Of a stretch of DNA of 64,000 nt, positions 44,989 to 53,439 are shown one piece after another (positions within the stretch are counted from its first letter, which is position 1; the number at the start of each line of letters is the position of its first letter). The notes below the pieces were generated by a model. The model saw only the letters and a list, made by a program, of their open reading frames with translations, had not been told where the DNA came from and searched no databases. Made by a program: the position numbers and the translations under genes. The DNA is from Streptomyces sp. A0642 (GTDB lineage: Bacteria; Actinomycetota; Actinomycetes; Streptomycetales; Streptomycetaceae), in contig NZ_SSBL01000002.1 in NCBI RefSeq assembly GCF_004795105.1, positions 310,001 through 374,000 of the forward strand, written 5' to 3'.

Positions 44989-45010
44989 CTACTTGATCTT
45001 GTAGTCCTGG
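44951..45010 (-). repeat. 30-bp tandem duplication at the 3' end of the LCP gene
   Basis: The unit at 44981-45010 contains the last codons (Asp-Tyr-Lys-Ile-Lys) and TAG stop of the LCP gene. It is repeated at 44951-44980 with 28 of 30 bases identical. The outer copy is downstream of the stop. Confidence 0.9.
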
Positions 45011-46788
45011 CCGAGGACGACGGACACGTCCGCGTTACCGGCCGGCTCGCCCTTCTTGGCCGCGCTGGCCGGCAGCCCGAGGGTCGCGGCGACCTCGGTC
45101 GCCTTCTTCTTGTCCGCCGCGTCCTTGTAGACGACCTCCGAGGAGGCCACCGCATCGGACGTGCCGCTGTTGACGAAGGTGTAGCCGCCGTTGACCAGCT
45201 TGATCCGGGCGGATTCCGTGCCCGCCTCGCTGCCCGTGGCGTTCTTGATGCCGACCCGCACCGCCGCGTCCGCGGCCGGCGCCTTGAAGGAACCGCCCAG
45301 GATGTCCTTGACGACGCTCTCCGTGGCGGCCTGGGTGAGGGTGCCGTCCTCCTGGACCGGCAGCAGCGCGGTCTTGTAGTCGCCGACCTTGGCGTGCTCG
45401 GCGAGTTTGGCGAGGGAGGCGCCCAGGTCCTGCTCGGGCAGGGACGGGTCGAGGATCTGGGCCAGTGTCTGGACGGTGACCGTGGCGGCCTTCGGATCAT
45501 CGGAGATCTTCCGCAGCACTCCGCGCATGACCTGCCCGAACCGCATCAGCTGCTTGGCCTCGGCCTCGCCGGGACCCCGGTACGTGGCGTAGGCGACGGC
45601 CATCCGGCCGCTGAGCGTCTGCGCCTCGCCCTTCTTCACCAGCGGCGCGGCGCCCTTCTTGGTGTCGGGAACAACGGTGTCGGTGTCGACCTCGATGTTG
45701 CCGACCAGGTCGACGAGGTTCTCCAGATACGGGGTGTCGAGCCGCCAGGTGCCGCTGATCTCGGTGCCGAGCAGGGAGTCGATGGACTCGCGGGTTCCTG
45801 ACGTCCCGTCGTCGTCGACCGACTTGCCGAGCGTGGTGGTGGTGCCGTCCTCGTCGGAGAGGGCCAGCGAGTTGGGCAGCAGGACGGTGGTGCCCTGCTT
45901 GGTCGTGACGTTGTCGACGAGCAGGGCCGTGGACGTGCCGCCGCCCTTGGTGTTGTGGAGGTGGACCACGATGACGTCCCGGCGCTGCGGGCCGCTCGTC
46001 GCGGTGTTCTCCTTCTCCGAGGAGGAGAAGCCCGGAAGCTTGTCCGCCGACCACAGGTAGCCGACGCCGCCGAGCACCACGAGGGCGGCGACGACGATCA
46101 GCGCGACCATCCGGTTGTGACCGCGACGGCGTGCCTCCTCGCGGCGCTCGCTGCGGCTCTCGGTGAACTTCAGCCAGTCGATGACGTCTTCGGAGTCCTC
46201 GTCGGGCTCCTCGATGAAGGAGAACTGCTCCGTGCGGTAGTCACGGTCACCCCGGCGCGGTGCCGGGACGCCGGCCTCGGGCTCCGCGGCGGGCTGCGGT
46301 TCGGGGGCGCGCGGAGGCGGAGCGGCCGCGGCTTCGGGCGCCGGCGCCTGCTGCGGGATGCTCCACTGCTGGGTGGTGTCGACCGCGGCGGGCTGCCTGC
46401 CCGTGTCGTAGCCGTAGCCGCCGTCGTAGCCGTAGCCCTGCTGCACGTGCTGCTGCGACTGCGGCTGTTGCGGGGCCGCGTACGGGTCGTACTGCTGCGG
46501 CGGAGCGGCCGGCTGCTGGTGTTGCTGATGCTGCGGGTGCTGCTGTTGCTGTTGCTGTTGTTGCTCGGCGTACGGGTCGTAGCCGTATCCCTGGCCGTCC
46601 TGCGGCGCCTGCTGCTGGGGATGCTGCGGCTGCTGGGCCTGGTGCGGCGGCTGAGGCTGCTGCTGTGCGTACGGATCGTACTGCTGCTGCGCCGCGGGCT
46701 GCTGGTACACCGGCTGCCCGTACTCGTCGTAGCCGACGATCTGCGGCTGCGGGTAGTACGGGTCGTACGGGTTCTGTCGGTCGTTCAC
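44989..46788 (-). CDS. LytR-CpsA-Psr (LCP) family protein with LytR_C domain
   Basis: The 599-residue protein has a Q/P/Y-rich cytoplasmic N-terminus (residues 1-~230, microsatellite-like CAG/TGC tracts). A membrane anchor MVALIVVAALVVLGGVGYLW (about 235-255) follows. The LCP catalytic domain (about 285-430) has VIVVHLHNTKGGGTSTALLVDN and the Arg/Asp region of phosphotransferases that attach wall glycopolymers to peptidoglycan. The LytR_C domain (about 490-599) ends VVLGQDYKIK. GTG 46788 follows GAGGGG. It fits functionally with the polymer locus at 54767-64000. Confidence 0.92.
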   Translation of the reverse strand: MNDRQNPYDPYYPQPQIVGYDEYGQPVYQQPAAQQQYDPYAQQQPQPPHQAQQPQHPQQQAPQDGQGYGYDPYAEQQQQQQQQHPQHQQHQQPAAPPQQYDPYAAPQQPQSQQHVQQGYGYDGGYGYDTGRQPAAVDTTQQWSIPQQAPAPEAAAAPPPRAPEPQPAAEPEAGVPAPRRGDRDYRTEQFSFIEEPDEDSEDVIDWLKFTESRSERREEARRRGHNRMVALIVVAALVVLGGVGYLWSADKLPGFSSSEKENTATSGPQRRDVIVVHLHNTKGGGTSTALLVDNVTTKQGTTVLLPNSLALSDEDGTTTTLGKSVDDDGTSGTRESIDSLLGTEISGTWRLDTPYLENLVDLVGNIEVDTDTVVPDTKKGAAPLVKKGEAQTLSGRMAVAYATYRGPGEAEAKQLMRFGQVMRGVLRKISDDPKAATVTVQTLAQILDPSLPEQDLGASLAKLAEHAKVGDYKTALLPVQEDGTLTQAATESVVKDILGGSFKAPAADAAVRVGIKNATGSEAGTESARIKLVNGGYTFVNSGTSDAVASSEVVYKDAADKKKATEVAATLGLPASAAKKGEPAGNADVSVVLGQDYKIK

Positions 46789-46807
46789 CGGTGCCCCTCT
46801 CCGTGGC

Positions 46808-47425
46808 TCATTCGCCGCGGTACAGCTGGCGCTTGTCGATGTAGCGGACCACACCGTCCGGCACCAGGTACCAGACCGGGTCTCCCTGGGCGACCCTCCC
46901 ACGGCAGTCCGTGGAGGAGATGGCCAGAGCGGGGACCTCCACGAGGGAGACGCCCCCCTTCGGGAGCCCGTCGTCCGTGAGCAGGTGCCCCGGACGCGTC
47001 ACACCGATGAAGTGGGACAGCGAGAAGAGCTCGGCGGCATCCCGCCAGGTGAGGATCTGGGAGAGGGCGTCGGCGCCCGTGATGAAGAACAGGTCCGCGT
47101 CGTCATGGACCGCGCGCAGGTCCCGCAGGGTGTCGATCGTATAGGTGGGGCCCTTGCGGTCGACATCGATCCGGCTGACCGAGAACTGCGGGTTGGACGC
47201 CGTCGCGATCACGGTCATCAGATAGCGGTCCTCGGCCGGAGAGACCTGCTTGTGGGACTTCTGCCACGGCTGTCCGGTCGGAACGAAGATCACCTCGTCG
47301 AGGTGGAACTGGGCGGCCACTTCACTGGCCGCCACCAGGTGTCCGTGATGGATCGGGTCGAATGTCCCGCCCATCACGCCGAGTCGGCGCTTTCCGCGGC
47401 CGGTAAGCACGTGCTGCTCTCCCAT
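46808..47425 (-). CDS. nadD: Nicotinate-nucleotide adenylyltransferase
   Basis: The 205-residue nucleotidyltransferase makes deamido-NAD from NaMN and ATP. It has the HxGH motif in [19 protein letters not shown] (about residues 17-35). The C-terminal [13 protein letters not shown] motif (about 170-182) and [17 protein letters not shown] are diagnostic. ATG 47425 gives an N-terminus [16 protein letters not shown]. It lies 19 bases upstream of the LCP gene and downstream of two small membrane proteins. Confidence 0.96.
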   Translation of the reverse strand: MGEQHVLTGRGKRRLGVMGGTFDPIHHGHLVAASEVAAQFHLDEVIFVPTGQPWQKSHKQVSPAEDRYLMTVIATASNPQFSVSRIDVDRKGPTYTIDTLRDLRAVHDDADLFFITGADALSQILTWRDAAELFSLSHFIGVTRPGHLLTDDGLPKGGVSLVEVPALAISSTDCRGRVAQGDPVWYLVPDGVVRYIDKRQLYRGE

Positions 47426-47463
47426 GCGTGCAGAGCCTACTGGCACAGCTGTACGCCTCGGCC

Positions 47464-47625
47464 TCAGCGGTCGCGGTTGAAGCGCGTGGTGATCCACAGC
47501 AGGAGGAGAAGCACGACAAACGCACCGCCACCGGTGAGGTAGGGGCTGAGGCTTTCGTGATTGCCGCCGTGCTCGCCCTCGGCGGCGACGGTGACCAGCT
47601 GGTGTGCGGTGCTCGTGAGGCTCAT
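47464..47625 (-). CDS. Small single-pass membrane protein
   Basis: The 53-codon ORF encodes a short N-terminal acidic/His segment ([10 protein letters not shown]) and one helix ([18 protein letters not shown]), ending NRDR. It lies 38 bases upstream of nadD on the same strand. Coding is supported by the tight spacing, hydrophobic helix and positive-inside tail. It is too short for most ORF finders. Function unknown. Confidence 0.65.
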   Translation of the reverse strand: MSLTSTAHQLVTVAAEGEHGGNHESLSPYLTGGGAFVVLLLLLWITTRFNRDR

Positions 47626-47709
47626 CTTCGGCAGGACCTATCGATCGGTAGTCGGAGGGAAGACGTCGCGGACATCGTATGCGGGTGCCCCGGGCACGCT
47701 CACGCCGAC

Positions 47710-47862
47710 TCAGTCGTTGTTGTCGTCGTTGCGGTATCCGCGCAGCAGGAACCAGGCCAGCAGGGCGGCTCCGACGAGGGAGACGATCAGCACGATGCGG
47801 ACGGTGTTGCCCGGCCCCTGATCCTCGGATGCGGCGGTGAGCAGAGCAACGGTGTGCGGCAT
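47710..47862 (-). CDS. Small single-pass membrane protein
   Basis: The 50-residue product begins [18 protein letters not shown] and has a helix [20 protein letters not shown] followed by the charged tail [14 protein letters not shown] lies nine bases before ATG 47862. It lies directly upstream of the 53-residue membrane protein on the same strand. Function unknown. Confidence 0.68.
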   Translation of the reverse strand: MPHTVALLTAASEDQGPGNTVRIVLIVSLVGAALLAWFLLRGYRNDDNND

Positions 47863-47974
47863 GTCGGGCGTCTCCTCAGTTATCCACAGCCCCCCGCACA
47901 CCGTAGCCCCAGCACCTACGCTGGGATCTGCCAGGGGGGCGAGCGACGTCTCGTACGAACAGGGGGCCCACTTC

Positions 47975-49114
47975 ATGACCGACGGCAGCCACGAGAGCCA
48001 TGGCCAGGTGCCGAGCAGGCAGCGCAGGCGTTTCCCGGGGATCTCCTCCCGGGCGTACGAACACCCGGCGGACCGCTCGGCCCTGGTGGCTCTGCGCAAG
48101 CTGAGCGGCTTCGACACCGTCTTCAAGGCGCTGAGCGGACTGCTGCCTGAGCGCAGTCTGCGACTGCTCTTCCTGTCGGACTCCGTCCGGGTGAGCGACG
48201 CGCAGTTCACCCACCTCAACGACATGCTGCGGGATGCCTGTTACATCCTGGACCTGGAGAAGGTCCCGCCGATGTACGTCAGCCAGAACCCCCAGCCCAA
48301 CGCCATGTGCATCGGTCTCGACGAGCCGATCATCGTGGTGACGACGGGACTGGTGGAGCTGCTCGACGAAGAGGAGATGCGGGCGGTCGTCGGACACGAG
48401 GTGGGCCACGCCCTCTCCGGCCACGCGGTGTACCGCACGATCCTGCTCTTCCTCACCAATCTCGCCCTCAAGGTGGCCTGGATCCCCCTGGGCAATGTCG
48501 CGATCATGGCGATCGTCACCGCGCTGCGCGAGTGGTTCCGCAAGTCCGAGCTGTCCGCCGACCGGGCCGGGCTGCTCGTCGGCCAGGACCTGCGGGCCTC
48601 CATGCGCGGGCTGATGAAGATCGCCGGCGGCAACCACCTCCACGAGATGAACGTGGACGCCTTCCTCGCCCAGGCCGACGAGTACGAGAAGGCCGGAGAT
48701 CTGCGCGATTCCGTCCTCAAGATCCTGAACGTGCTGCCCCGTTCGCACCCGTTCACCACGGTGCGCGCGGCCGAGCTGAAGAAGTGGTCGGAGACCCGCG
48801 ACTACCAGCGGATCATGGACGGCCACTACCCGCGGCGCGACGAGGACAAGGACACCTCGGTGACGGACGCCTTCAAGGAGTCCGCCTCGCACTACGCCGA
48901 TTCGGTGCGCAGCAGCAAGGACCCGCTGATGAAGCTGGTCGGCGACATAGCGGGGGGCGCCGGGGACCTGGGCGGCAAGCTCCGCGACAAGTTCACCGGC
49001 GCGGCCGGCGGCGCCAAGGGTCCGGGGGCCGGCGGGGGCGACGCTACGGACGGCTCGCAGCAGTCCCGGCGGGAGGGCCCGGAGGGGCCGGCCGCGAGTC
49101 CGGCGGGGAGCTGA
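47975..49114 (+). CDS. M48-family metalloprotease
   Basis: The 379-residue protein has the zinc motif VVGHEVGHALSGH (HExxH, about residues 141-153) and a downstream Glu in SELSADRAG. A hydrophobic segment (ILLFLTNLALKVAWIPLGNVA) follows the active site, placing it at the membrane as in HtpX-like M48 enzymes. A C-terminal Gly-rich region may be disordered. ATG 47975 follows AGGGGG. Its last 71 bases overlap the convergent membrane protein gene at 49044. Confidence 0.9.
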   Translation: MTDGSHESHGQVPSRQRRRFPGISSRAYEHPADRSALVALRKLSGFDTVFKALSGLLPERSLRLLFLSDSVRVSDAQFTHLNDMLRDACYILDLEKVPPMYVSQNPQPNAMCIGLDEPIIVVTTGLVELLDEEEMRAVVGHEVGHALSGHAVYRTILLFLTNLALKVAWIPLGNVAIMAIVTALREWFRKSELSADRAGLLVGQDLRASMRGLMKIAGGNHLHEMNVDAFLAQADEYEKAGDLRDSVLKILNVLPRSHPFTTVRAAELKKWSETRDYQRIMDGHYPRRDEDKDTSVTDAFKESASHYADSVRSSKDPLMKLVGDIAGGAGDLGGKLRDKFTGAAGGAKGPGAGGGDATDGSQQSRREGPEGPAASPAGS

Positions 49115-50165
49115 CCGCCAGCGTCCCGCACAGCGCGGCGGCGGGCCGGCCCGTCGCATACGGGTCGGTGCCCGCCGGGCTGCGGACAACCGCCCGTTCG
49201 CCCGCGAGCAGCGGCCGCAGCGCACCGGTGGTGTCGGCCGGGCAGGACTGCGGTCCCGCCTGGACGTAGCTGGTCTGCACCTCCAGGCGGTGCAGCCGCA
49301 GATCGTCCCGGTCGAACCGGAAGCGCATCTCCCGCCGTACGGTGAACAGCGAGGCGCCGCCCGCCTGTCGGGGGCCGGAGACGGCCGGATGGAGTACGTA
49401 GGCGAAGGTGTGGTCCGACACGACCTCGAGGGTGTCGGCCCCCGCCTCCGCGTACTGGAGGGTGCCCCGGACCCGGACCTCCGGGTCCGGGGTGATCTCG
49501 GTGGGGTCGAATCGCACCAGCCAGCCGGTCGCCGCGTGCTGCCCGTCGTCGCGCGGGGTGTTCACGCTCCGCTCGAACTGTTCGATCTGGTCCGGGTCGA
49601 GCAGTGCCTCGACGGGGCGTACCGCGTTCCCGCCCAGGACGTCCAGGTCGAGCGAGGAGGCCACCAGGTAGTCCTTGGCCGTGGCCAGCGCGGTGTACAC
49701 CTGGTTCTCGGAGAAGTTGTCCGTCCGCCGGCTCACCGGGAGGGCGATGCCCGCGGCCCCCTCCGGGAACGCGGCGGCGGGACTGCTCGCGAAGAGACCG
49801 GCCGGGGTGCCGGCGGGGACCACTCCGCGCGGCGCCAGCGGGACGACGGTCATCCGCAGCGGCTCGGTCCGTCGGGTGACGGAGGTCTGGTAGGGGTGGC
49901 GGAAGCCCATGAAGACGGCGGCGCCGAAGGCCAGGGCGATCAGGACGACGAGGGCGAGCGCGGCCCGTGAGCCGTTGCGGACGGCCCGGCCCGGCAGGCT
50001 CCGGACGGCACGGGCGTGGTCCCCCATCCGCTCCTGGGCGGAGAACTCCTGCAGCCTGGCAGCCCGGACGAACGACTCGTCGAAGACGAGCGACCGGTAC
50101 TCGTCCTCGCTGCCGCTCGCACCGTTCTCCGAAGGGCCTTCGGGTGGATCTCCGCGGTCTGCCAT
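49044..50165 (-). CDS. Membrane protein with N-terminal FDExFVRAA motif and C-terminal extracellular domain
   Basis: The 373-residue protein has a cytosolic N-terminus with DEYRSLVFDESFVRAARLQE (about residues 23-42). One membrane helix (AALALVVLIALAFGAAVFMG, about 69-88) precedes an extracellular part of about 280 residues with two Cys pairs. ATG 50165 follows GGGAG. The N-terminal motif recurs in the next membrane protein (50775-51371). It does not resemble a characterised family. The overlap of 71 bases with the protease gene is tail-to-tail. Confidence 0.78.
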   Translation of the reverse strand: MADRGDPPEGPSENGASGSEDEYRSLVFDESFVRAARLQEFSAQERMGDHARAVRSLPGRAVRNGSRAALALVVLIALAFGAAVFMGFRHPYQTSVTRRTEPLRMTVVPLAPRGVVPAGTPAGLFASSPAAAFPEGAAGIALPVSRRTDNFSENQVYTALATAKDYLVASSLDLDVLGGNAVRPVEALLDPDQIEQFERSVNTPRDDGQHAATGWLVRFDPTEITPDPEVRVRGTLQYAEAGADTLEVVSDHTFAYVLHPAVSGPRQAGGASLFTVRREMRFRFDRDDLRLHRLEVQTSYVQAGPQSCPADTTGALRPLLAGERAVVRSPAGTDPYATGRPAAALCGTLAVSSPPDSRPAPPGPPAGTAASRP

Positions 50166-50774
50166 GACTTCTCCCGACTCCACGCCACCGACCGGGGCCC
50201 AACGGTGCGCCCCTTCCGGCCGGAAGGCTCCGGACAGGGTCTGCCCGGCATGCGGGGGCATGTGCGGACAAGTGAGAAGCCCCCTCTTCGAGCGGGTGAG
50301 GGGTCATATCTTCAGAGTAGGTCGATTACGAGGGAGGTAAACGCGGTGACGGGCGGGAACTGCCGCGGGGTTCCCCCGGTCGGGCGGGTCAGCGCCGGGG
50401 ATACGTCGGCGGCGTGAGCGGGAACGGCGGGGTTCCCAGGCAATCGGTCCCGACTGGGCCACCCGTGTCAGCGCGCGCGGACCGCCTCCCTGTCGGCGCG
50501 GGTGGGCCGCCTCCCTGTCGGCGCGGGTGGGCCGCCCCTCTGTCGCCGCGGGTGGGCCGCCCGTCTCGGTGGGCGCAGCCCTCTGTCTCAGCGCGCGCGG
50601 GCAGCCTCTGTGTCAGCGCGCGCGGGGCGCCCCTGTCTCTGCGCGCGCGGCCCGGCCCTGCGTCAGTGCGCGCGGGCCCCGTGTATTAGTGCGCGCGAGG
50701 ACCCGTGCAGGTGCGCCCGGCCCACCCGCGCCCCGGCATCCGTGCCGACCCGTGCCGACCCGCGTCCCGGTCGG
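50166..50774. other. Long intergenic region with a 25-bp tandem array
   Basis: This 609-base gap separates the two FDExFVRAA-type membrane protein genes. Near the 50165 gene, TACTCT on the minus strand (50319-50314) is a possible -10. The array at 50467-50706 fills 240 bases. Frames reading through it give a repetitive Ser/Ala/Arg-rich peptide without support. Confidence 0.7.
50467..50706. repeat. Degenerate 25-bp tandem array, about 10 units
   Basis: Units start at 50467 and repeat at 25 bases with small indels. The core is GTCNGCGCGNGNGGGCCGCC ending CCT. The first four are close; one truncated 18-bp unit follows and the last two drift. Runs of GCGCGCGC make it a potential Z-DNA-forming tract. 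Confidence 0.85.
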
Positions 50775-51371
50775 TCAGGGCGTGCGGGGGACGGCGGAGA
50801 CCATCGGGCGGGAGTAGCCGGCCGCGGCGGAGGGGGCAGCCGTGGGCCCCGGCGCGCTGTCCACGCCGCTCGTGGCCGGAGGCGGGACCTGGTCCTGCCG
50901 GTCGCCCGAGGCATTGCGGAAGACGGCGCTGAAGGCCAGCACGACCATGCCGACGCCCATCAGCAGCGCGAGCAGCCACGCCACCGGCCGGTGCCAGCGG
51001 GCGGCTCCCCGGTAGGGCCGCAGGGCGCCGCCGTGCCGCCCGTACGGGCCGCCGACGCGGTACTCGTCGTCCGCGTCCAGCGGGTCGTCGTAGCCGCTGC
51101 CGGGGCCGTAGGCGCCGCCCGGCCCGTAGCCGTCGTCATAGAGGTCGTCGTCCAGCGGACCACCGCCGGCCCGGGCCCGGAAGGCGTCGGCCTCGGCACG
51201 CGCCTCGGCAGCGGCCAACAGCCGCTCGACCGCGGTCGGTTCGTGGAACTCGGCTGCCCGGACGAAATCCTCGTCGAACACCACGGAGGCGAAGTCCTCG
51301 TCCGCGCCCCCGCGGTCGTCGTCGGGCTCCCAGCCGTTCGGGAACGGCCTGCCCCCCACGTCGTCCGGCAC
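50775..51371 (-). CDS. Membrane protein with N-terminal FDExFVRAA motif
   Basis: The 198-residue protein has a cytosolic N-terminus with DFASVVFDEDFVRAAEFHE (about residues 26-45), an Asp/Tyr/Gly-rich stretch, and one membrane helix (VAWLLALLMGVGMVVLAFSA, about 130-150). An outside tail is Pro/Ala/Ser-rich. It starts at GTG 51371, with TAGGCT six bases upstream. It shares the N-terminal motif with the protein at 49044-50165. Function unknown. Confidence 0.75.
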   Translation of the reverse strand: MPDDVGGRPFPNGWEPDDDRGGADEDFASVVFDEDFVRAAEFHEPTAVERLLAAAEARAEADAFRARAGGGPLDDDLYDDGYGPGGAYGPGSGYDDPLDADDEYRVGGPYGRHGGALRPYRGAARWHRPVAWLLALLMGVGMVVLAFSAVFRNASGDRQDQVPPPATSGVDSAPGPTAAPSAAAGYSRPMVSAVPRTP

Positions 51372-51377
51372 GGTTTC

Positions 51378-51383
51378 AGCCTA
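51378..51383 (-). promoter_or_regulatory. Candidate -10 (TAGGCT) for leaderless membrane-protein gene
   Basis: TAGGCT on the minus strand is followed by GAAACC and GTG at 51371. No Shine-Dalgarno fits between. Confidence 0.5.
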
Positions 51384-51436
51384 GACCCGTGGCGTCGTTT
51401 TGGGCAGGGAGCCGGCACATTCGCCGCCCCGCACGG

Positions 51437-52720
51437 TCACCGCACATGGCCGTCGCCGGTCACGATGTACTTGGTGGACGTCAGCTCCGGCAGCCCCATG
51501 GGGCCCCTGGCGTGCAGCTTCTGCGTGGAGATCCCGATCTCCGCGCCGAAGCCGAACTGGCCGCCGTCCGTGAAGCGGGTCGAGGCGTTCACGGCCACCG
51601 TCGTCGAATCCACCAGCTGGGTGAATCGGCGCGCCGCGGCCTGCGAGGTCGTCACGATCGCCTCCGTGTGGCCGGACGACCAGAGCCGGATGTGCGCCAC
51701 CGCCGCGTCCAGCGACTCCACGACGGCCGCCGCGATGTCGTACGACAGGTACTCCGTCTCCCAGTCCTCGGGCGTCGCCGCCACCACGGTGGCCTTGGCG
51801 CCCTCGGCGTACTCCAGGACCCGCTCGTCCCCGTGCACGGTCACCCCGGCCTCGGCGAGCGCGTCGAGGGCGCGCGGCAGGAACGCGTCGGCGACGTCCT
51901 TGTGGACCAGGAGCGTCTCCGCCGCGTTGCAGACGCTCGGTCGCTGCGCCTTGGAGTTGACCAGGATGGCGACGGCCATGTCGAGATCGGTCTCCGCGTC
52001 CACGTAGACATGGCAGTTGCCCGTGCCCGTCTCGATCACCGGGACCGTGGACTCCTCGACGACGGTGCGGATCAGGGAGGCGCCGCCGCGCGGGATGAGC
52101 ACGTCGACCAGGCCGCGCGCCCGCATCAGCTCGCGTACGGAGTCACGGTTGTCGCCCGGCACCAGCTGCACCGCGTCGGCCGGCAGTCCTGAGCCGCCGA
52201 CCGCGTCGCGCAGCACCCGGACGAGCGCACGGTTGGAGGAGGAGGCCGAGGACGAACCGCGCAGCAGGACGGCGTTGCCCGACTTGAGGCAGAGGGCCGC
52301 GGCGTCCACCGTCACGTTGGGCCGCGCCTCGTAGATGATCCCGACCACGCCGAGGGGCACCCGGACCTGGCGCAGGTCGATGCCGTTGGGCAGGGTCGAG
52401 CCGCGCACCACCTCACCGACGGGGTCGGGCAGCGCCGCCACGTCCCGGACGTCGGCCGCGATGGCGCGGATCCGCTCGGGGGTGAGGGTGAGCCGGTCGA
52501 CGACCGACTCGCTCGTGCCTGCCTCGCGGGCGCGGGCGACGTCCTCGGCGTTGGCCGCGAGGATGTCGCTGGTGCGCACTTCGAGCGCGTCCGCGATCGC
52601 CAGCAGCGCGTCGTCCTTCGCCGCGCGCGGAAGTGGCGCGATATCGGCGGCCGCGGAGCGGGCCCGGTAGGCGGCCTGGGCGACCGGGGACAGGTTGTCG
52701 TACGGCGAAAGCGTGGTCAT
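51437..52720 (-). CDS. proA: Glutamate-5-semialdehyde dehydrogenase (gamma-glutamyl phosphate reductase)
   Basis: The 427-residue aldehyde dehydrogenase-superfamily enzyme makes glutamate semialdehyde in proline synthesis. The N-terminal [20 protein letters not shown] (about 110-129) and the catalytic Cys region [14 protein letters not shown] (about 258-271) are the ProA signatures. The C-terminal [21 protein letters not shown] is also conserved. ATG 52720 is six bases downstream of TACGCT. It does not share an operon overlap with proB; a small unknown gene lies between. Confidence 0.97.
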   Translation of the reverse strand: MTTLSPYDNLSPVAQAAYRARSAAADIAPLPRAAKDDALLAIADALEVRTSDILAANAEDVARAREAGTSESVVDRLTLTPERIRAIAADVRDVAALPDPVGEVVRGSTLPNGIDLRQVRVPLGVVGIIYEARPNVTVDAAALCLKSGNAVLLRGSSSASSSNRALVRVLRDAVGGSGLPADAVQLVPGDNRDSVRELMRARGLVDVLIPRGGASLIRTVVEESTVPVIETGTGNCHVYVDAETDLDMAVAILVNSKAQRPSVCNAAETLLVHKDVADAFLPRALDALAEAGVTVHGDERVLEYAEGAKATVVAATPEDWETEYLSYDIAAAVVESLDAAVAHIRLWSSGHTEAIVTTSQAAARRFTQLVDSTTVAVNASTRFTDGGQFGFGAEIGISTQKLHARGPMGLPELTSTKYIVTGDGHVR

Positions 52721-52726
52721 GCCCGC

Positions 52727-52732
52727 AGCGTA
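52727..52732 (-). promoter_or_regulatory. Candidate -10 (TACGCT) for leaderless proA
   Basis: TACGCT is followed by GCGGGC (six bases) and the ATG at 52720. Confidence 0.5.
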
Positions 52733-52796
52733 ATGCGCACACTGCGGGCATCTCTCCCGTATCCCGTGATGCGAGACGGCTGTCCGGGGACAGGAC

Positions 52797-53297
52797 CTAG
52801 TACGGGTGCACGCCGACGGGGGCGGCCGGGGGCGGCCCGTATCCCTCGGCGATGCGCTGGTGGTACGTCTCGCGGTCGATGACCTCCAGGCCGACGATCT
52901 CCCAGGGCGGCAGCCCGGCGCTGGAGCGGTGCTCACCCCACAGCCGCAGGGCCACCGCGGCCGCGTCGTGCAGGTCGCGGGCCTCTTCCCAGTAGCGGAT
53001 CTCCGCGTGGTCGTGGGCGTAGCGGCTGGTCAGCAGGAACGGGTGGTCGTGCGCGAGCTGTTCGAGGCCGCGTCTGACCTCCTTCAGCGGAATCTCTCCG
53101 CCGGAGACGCAGAGCGTGATGTGCCACAGCTTCGAGTGGGTGCGCTCCTGGCCGGCCGGTGCCGGTTCCTGCCGGGTGGCCAGGTCGTCCCTCCGGTCCG
53201 CTGATCTGCTCGTGTCGAAGCCGGTCCCGGCTCCGACGCTGGTCAGGGCGCGGCCACCCGTCCCTCGGGGCGGCGCCCCCGGGCGCGCTCGTCTCAC
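52797..53297 (-). CDS. Conserved actinobacterial protein of unknown function
   Basis: The 166-residue protein has the conserved stretch [19 protein letters not shown] (about residues 46-64), [20 protein letters not shown] (about 88-107) and [15 protein letters not shown], ending [22 protein letters not shown]. No membrane segment or known catalytic motif is visible. GTG 53297 has GGAGG about seven bases upstream, which decides the start against longer frames. Position between proA and proB is conserved in Streptomyces as I remember it. Confidence 0.75.
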   Translation of the reverse strand: MRRARPGAPPRGTGGRALTSVGAGTGFDTSRSADRRDDLATRQEPAPAGQERTHSKLWHITLCVSGGEIPLKEVRRGLEQLAHDHPFLLTSRYAHDHAEIRYWEEARDLHDAAAVALRLWGEHRSSAGLPPWEIVGLEVIDRETYHQRIAEGYGPPPAAPVGVHPY

Positions 53298-53439
53298 CGG
53301 CGGCCTCCTGTGAATGTGTTGCCGTGCTGAACCCCGCACTGTCCCTGCTACAAAGTGGACCAGCCCGCGGCCCGGCTTGGGGCGGTTTTCGTGAAGGTCT
53401 CTGCCCGAAGGCTGGACTTTCAGCCGTTTCGGGTGCTCG

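Noticed and set aside
50414..50689. Open frame through the 25-bp array (91 codons)
   Set aside because: The peptide is simply the translated repeat; no ribosome-binding site, no family similarity and other frames are equally open in GC-rich DNA.
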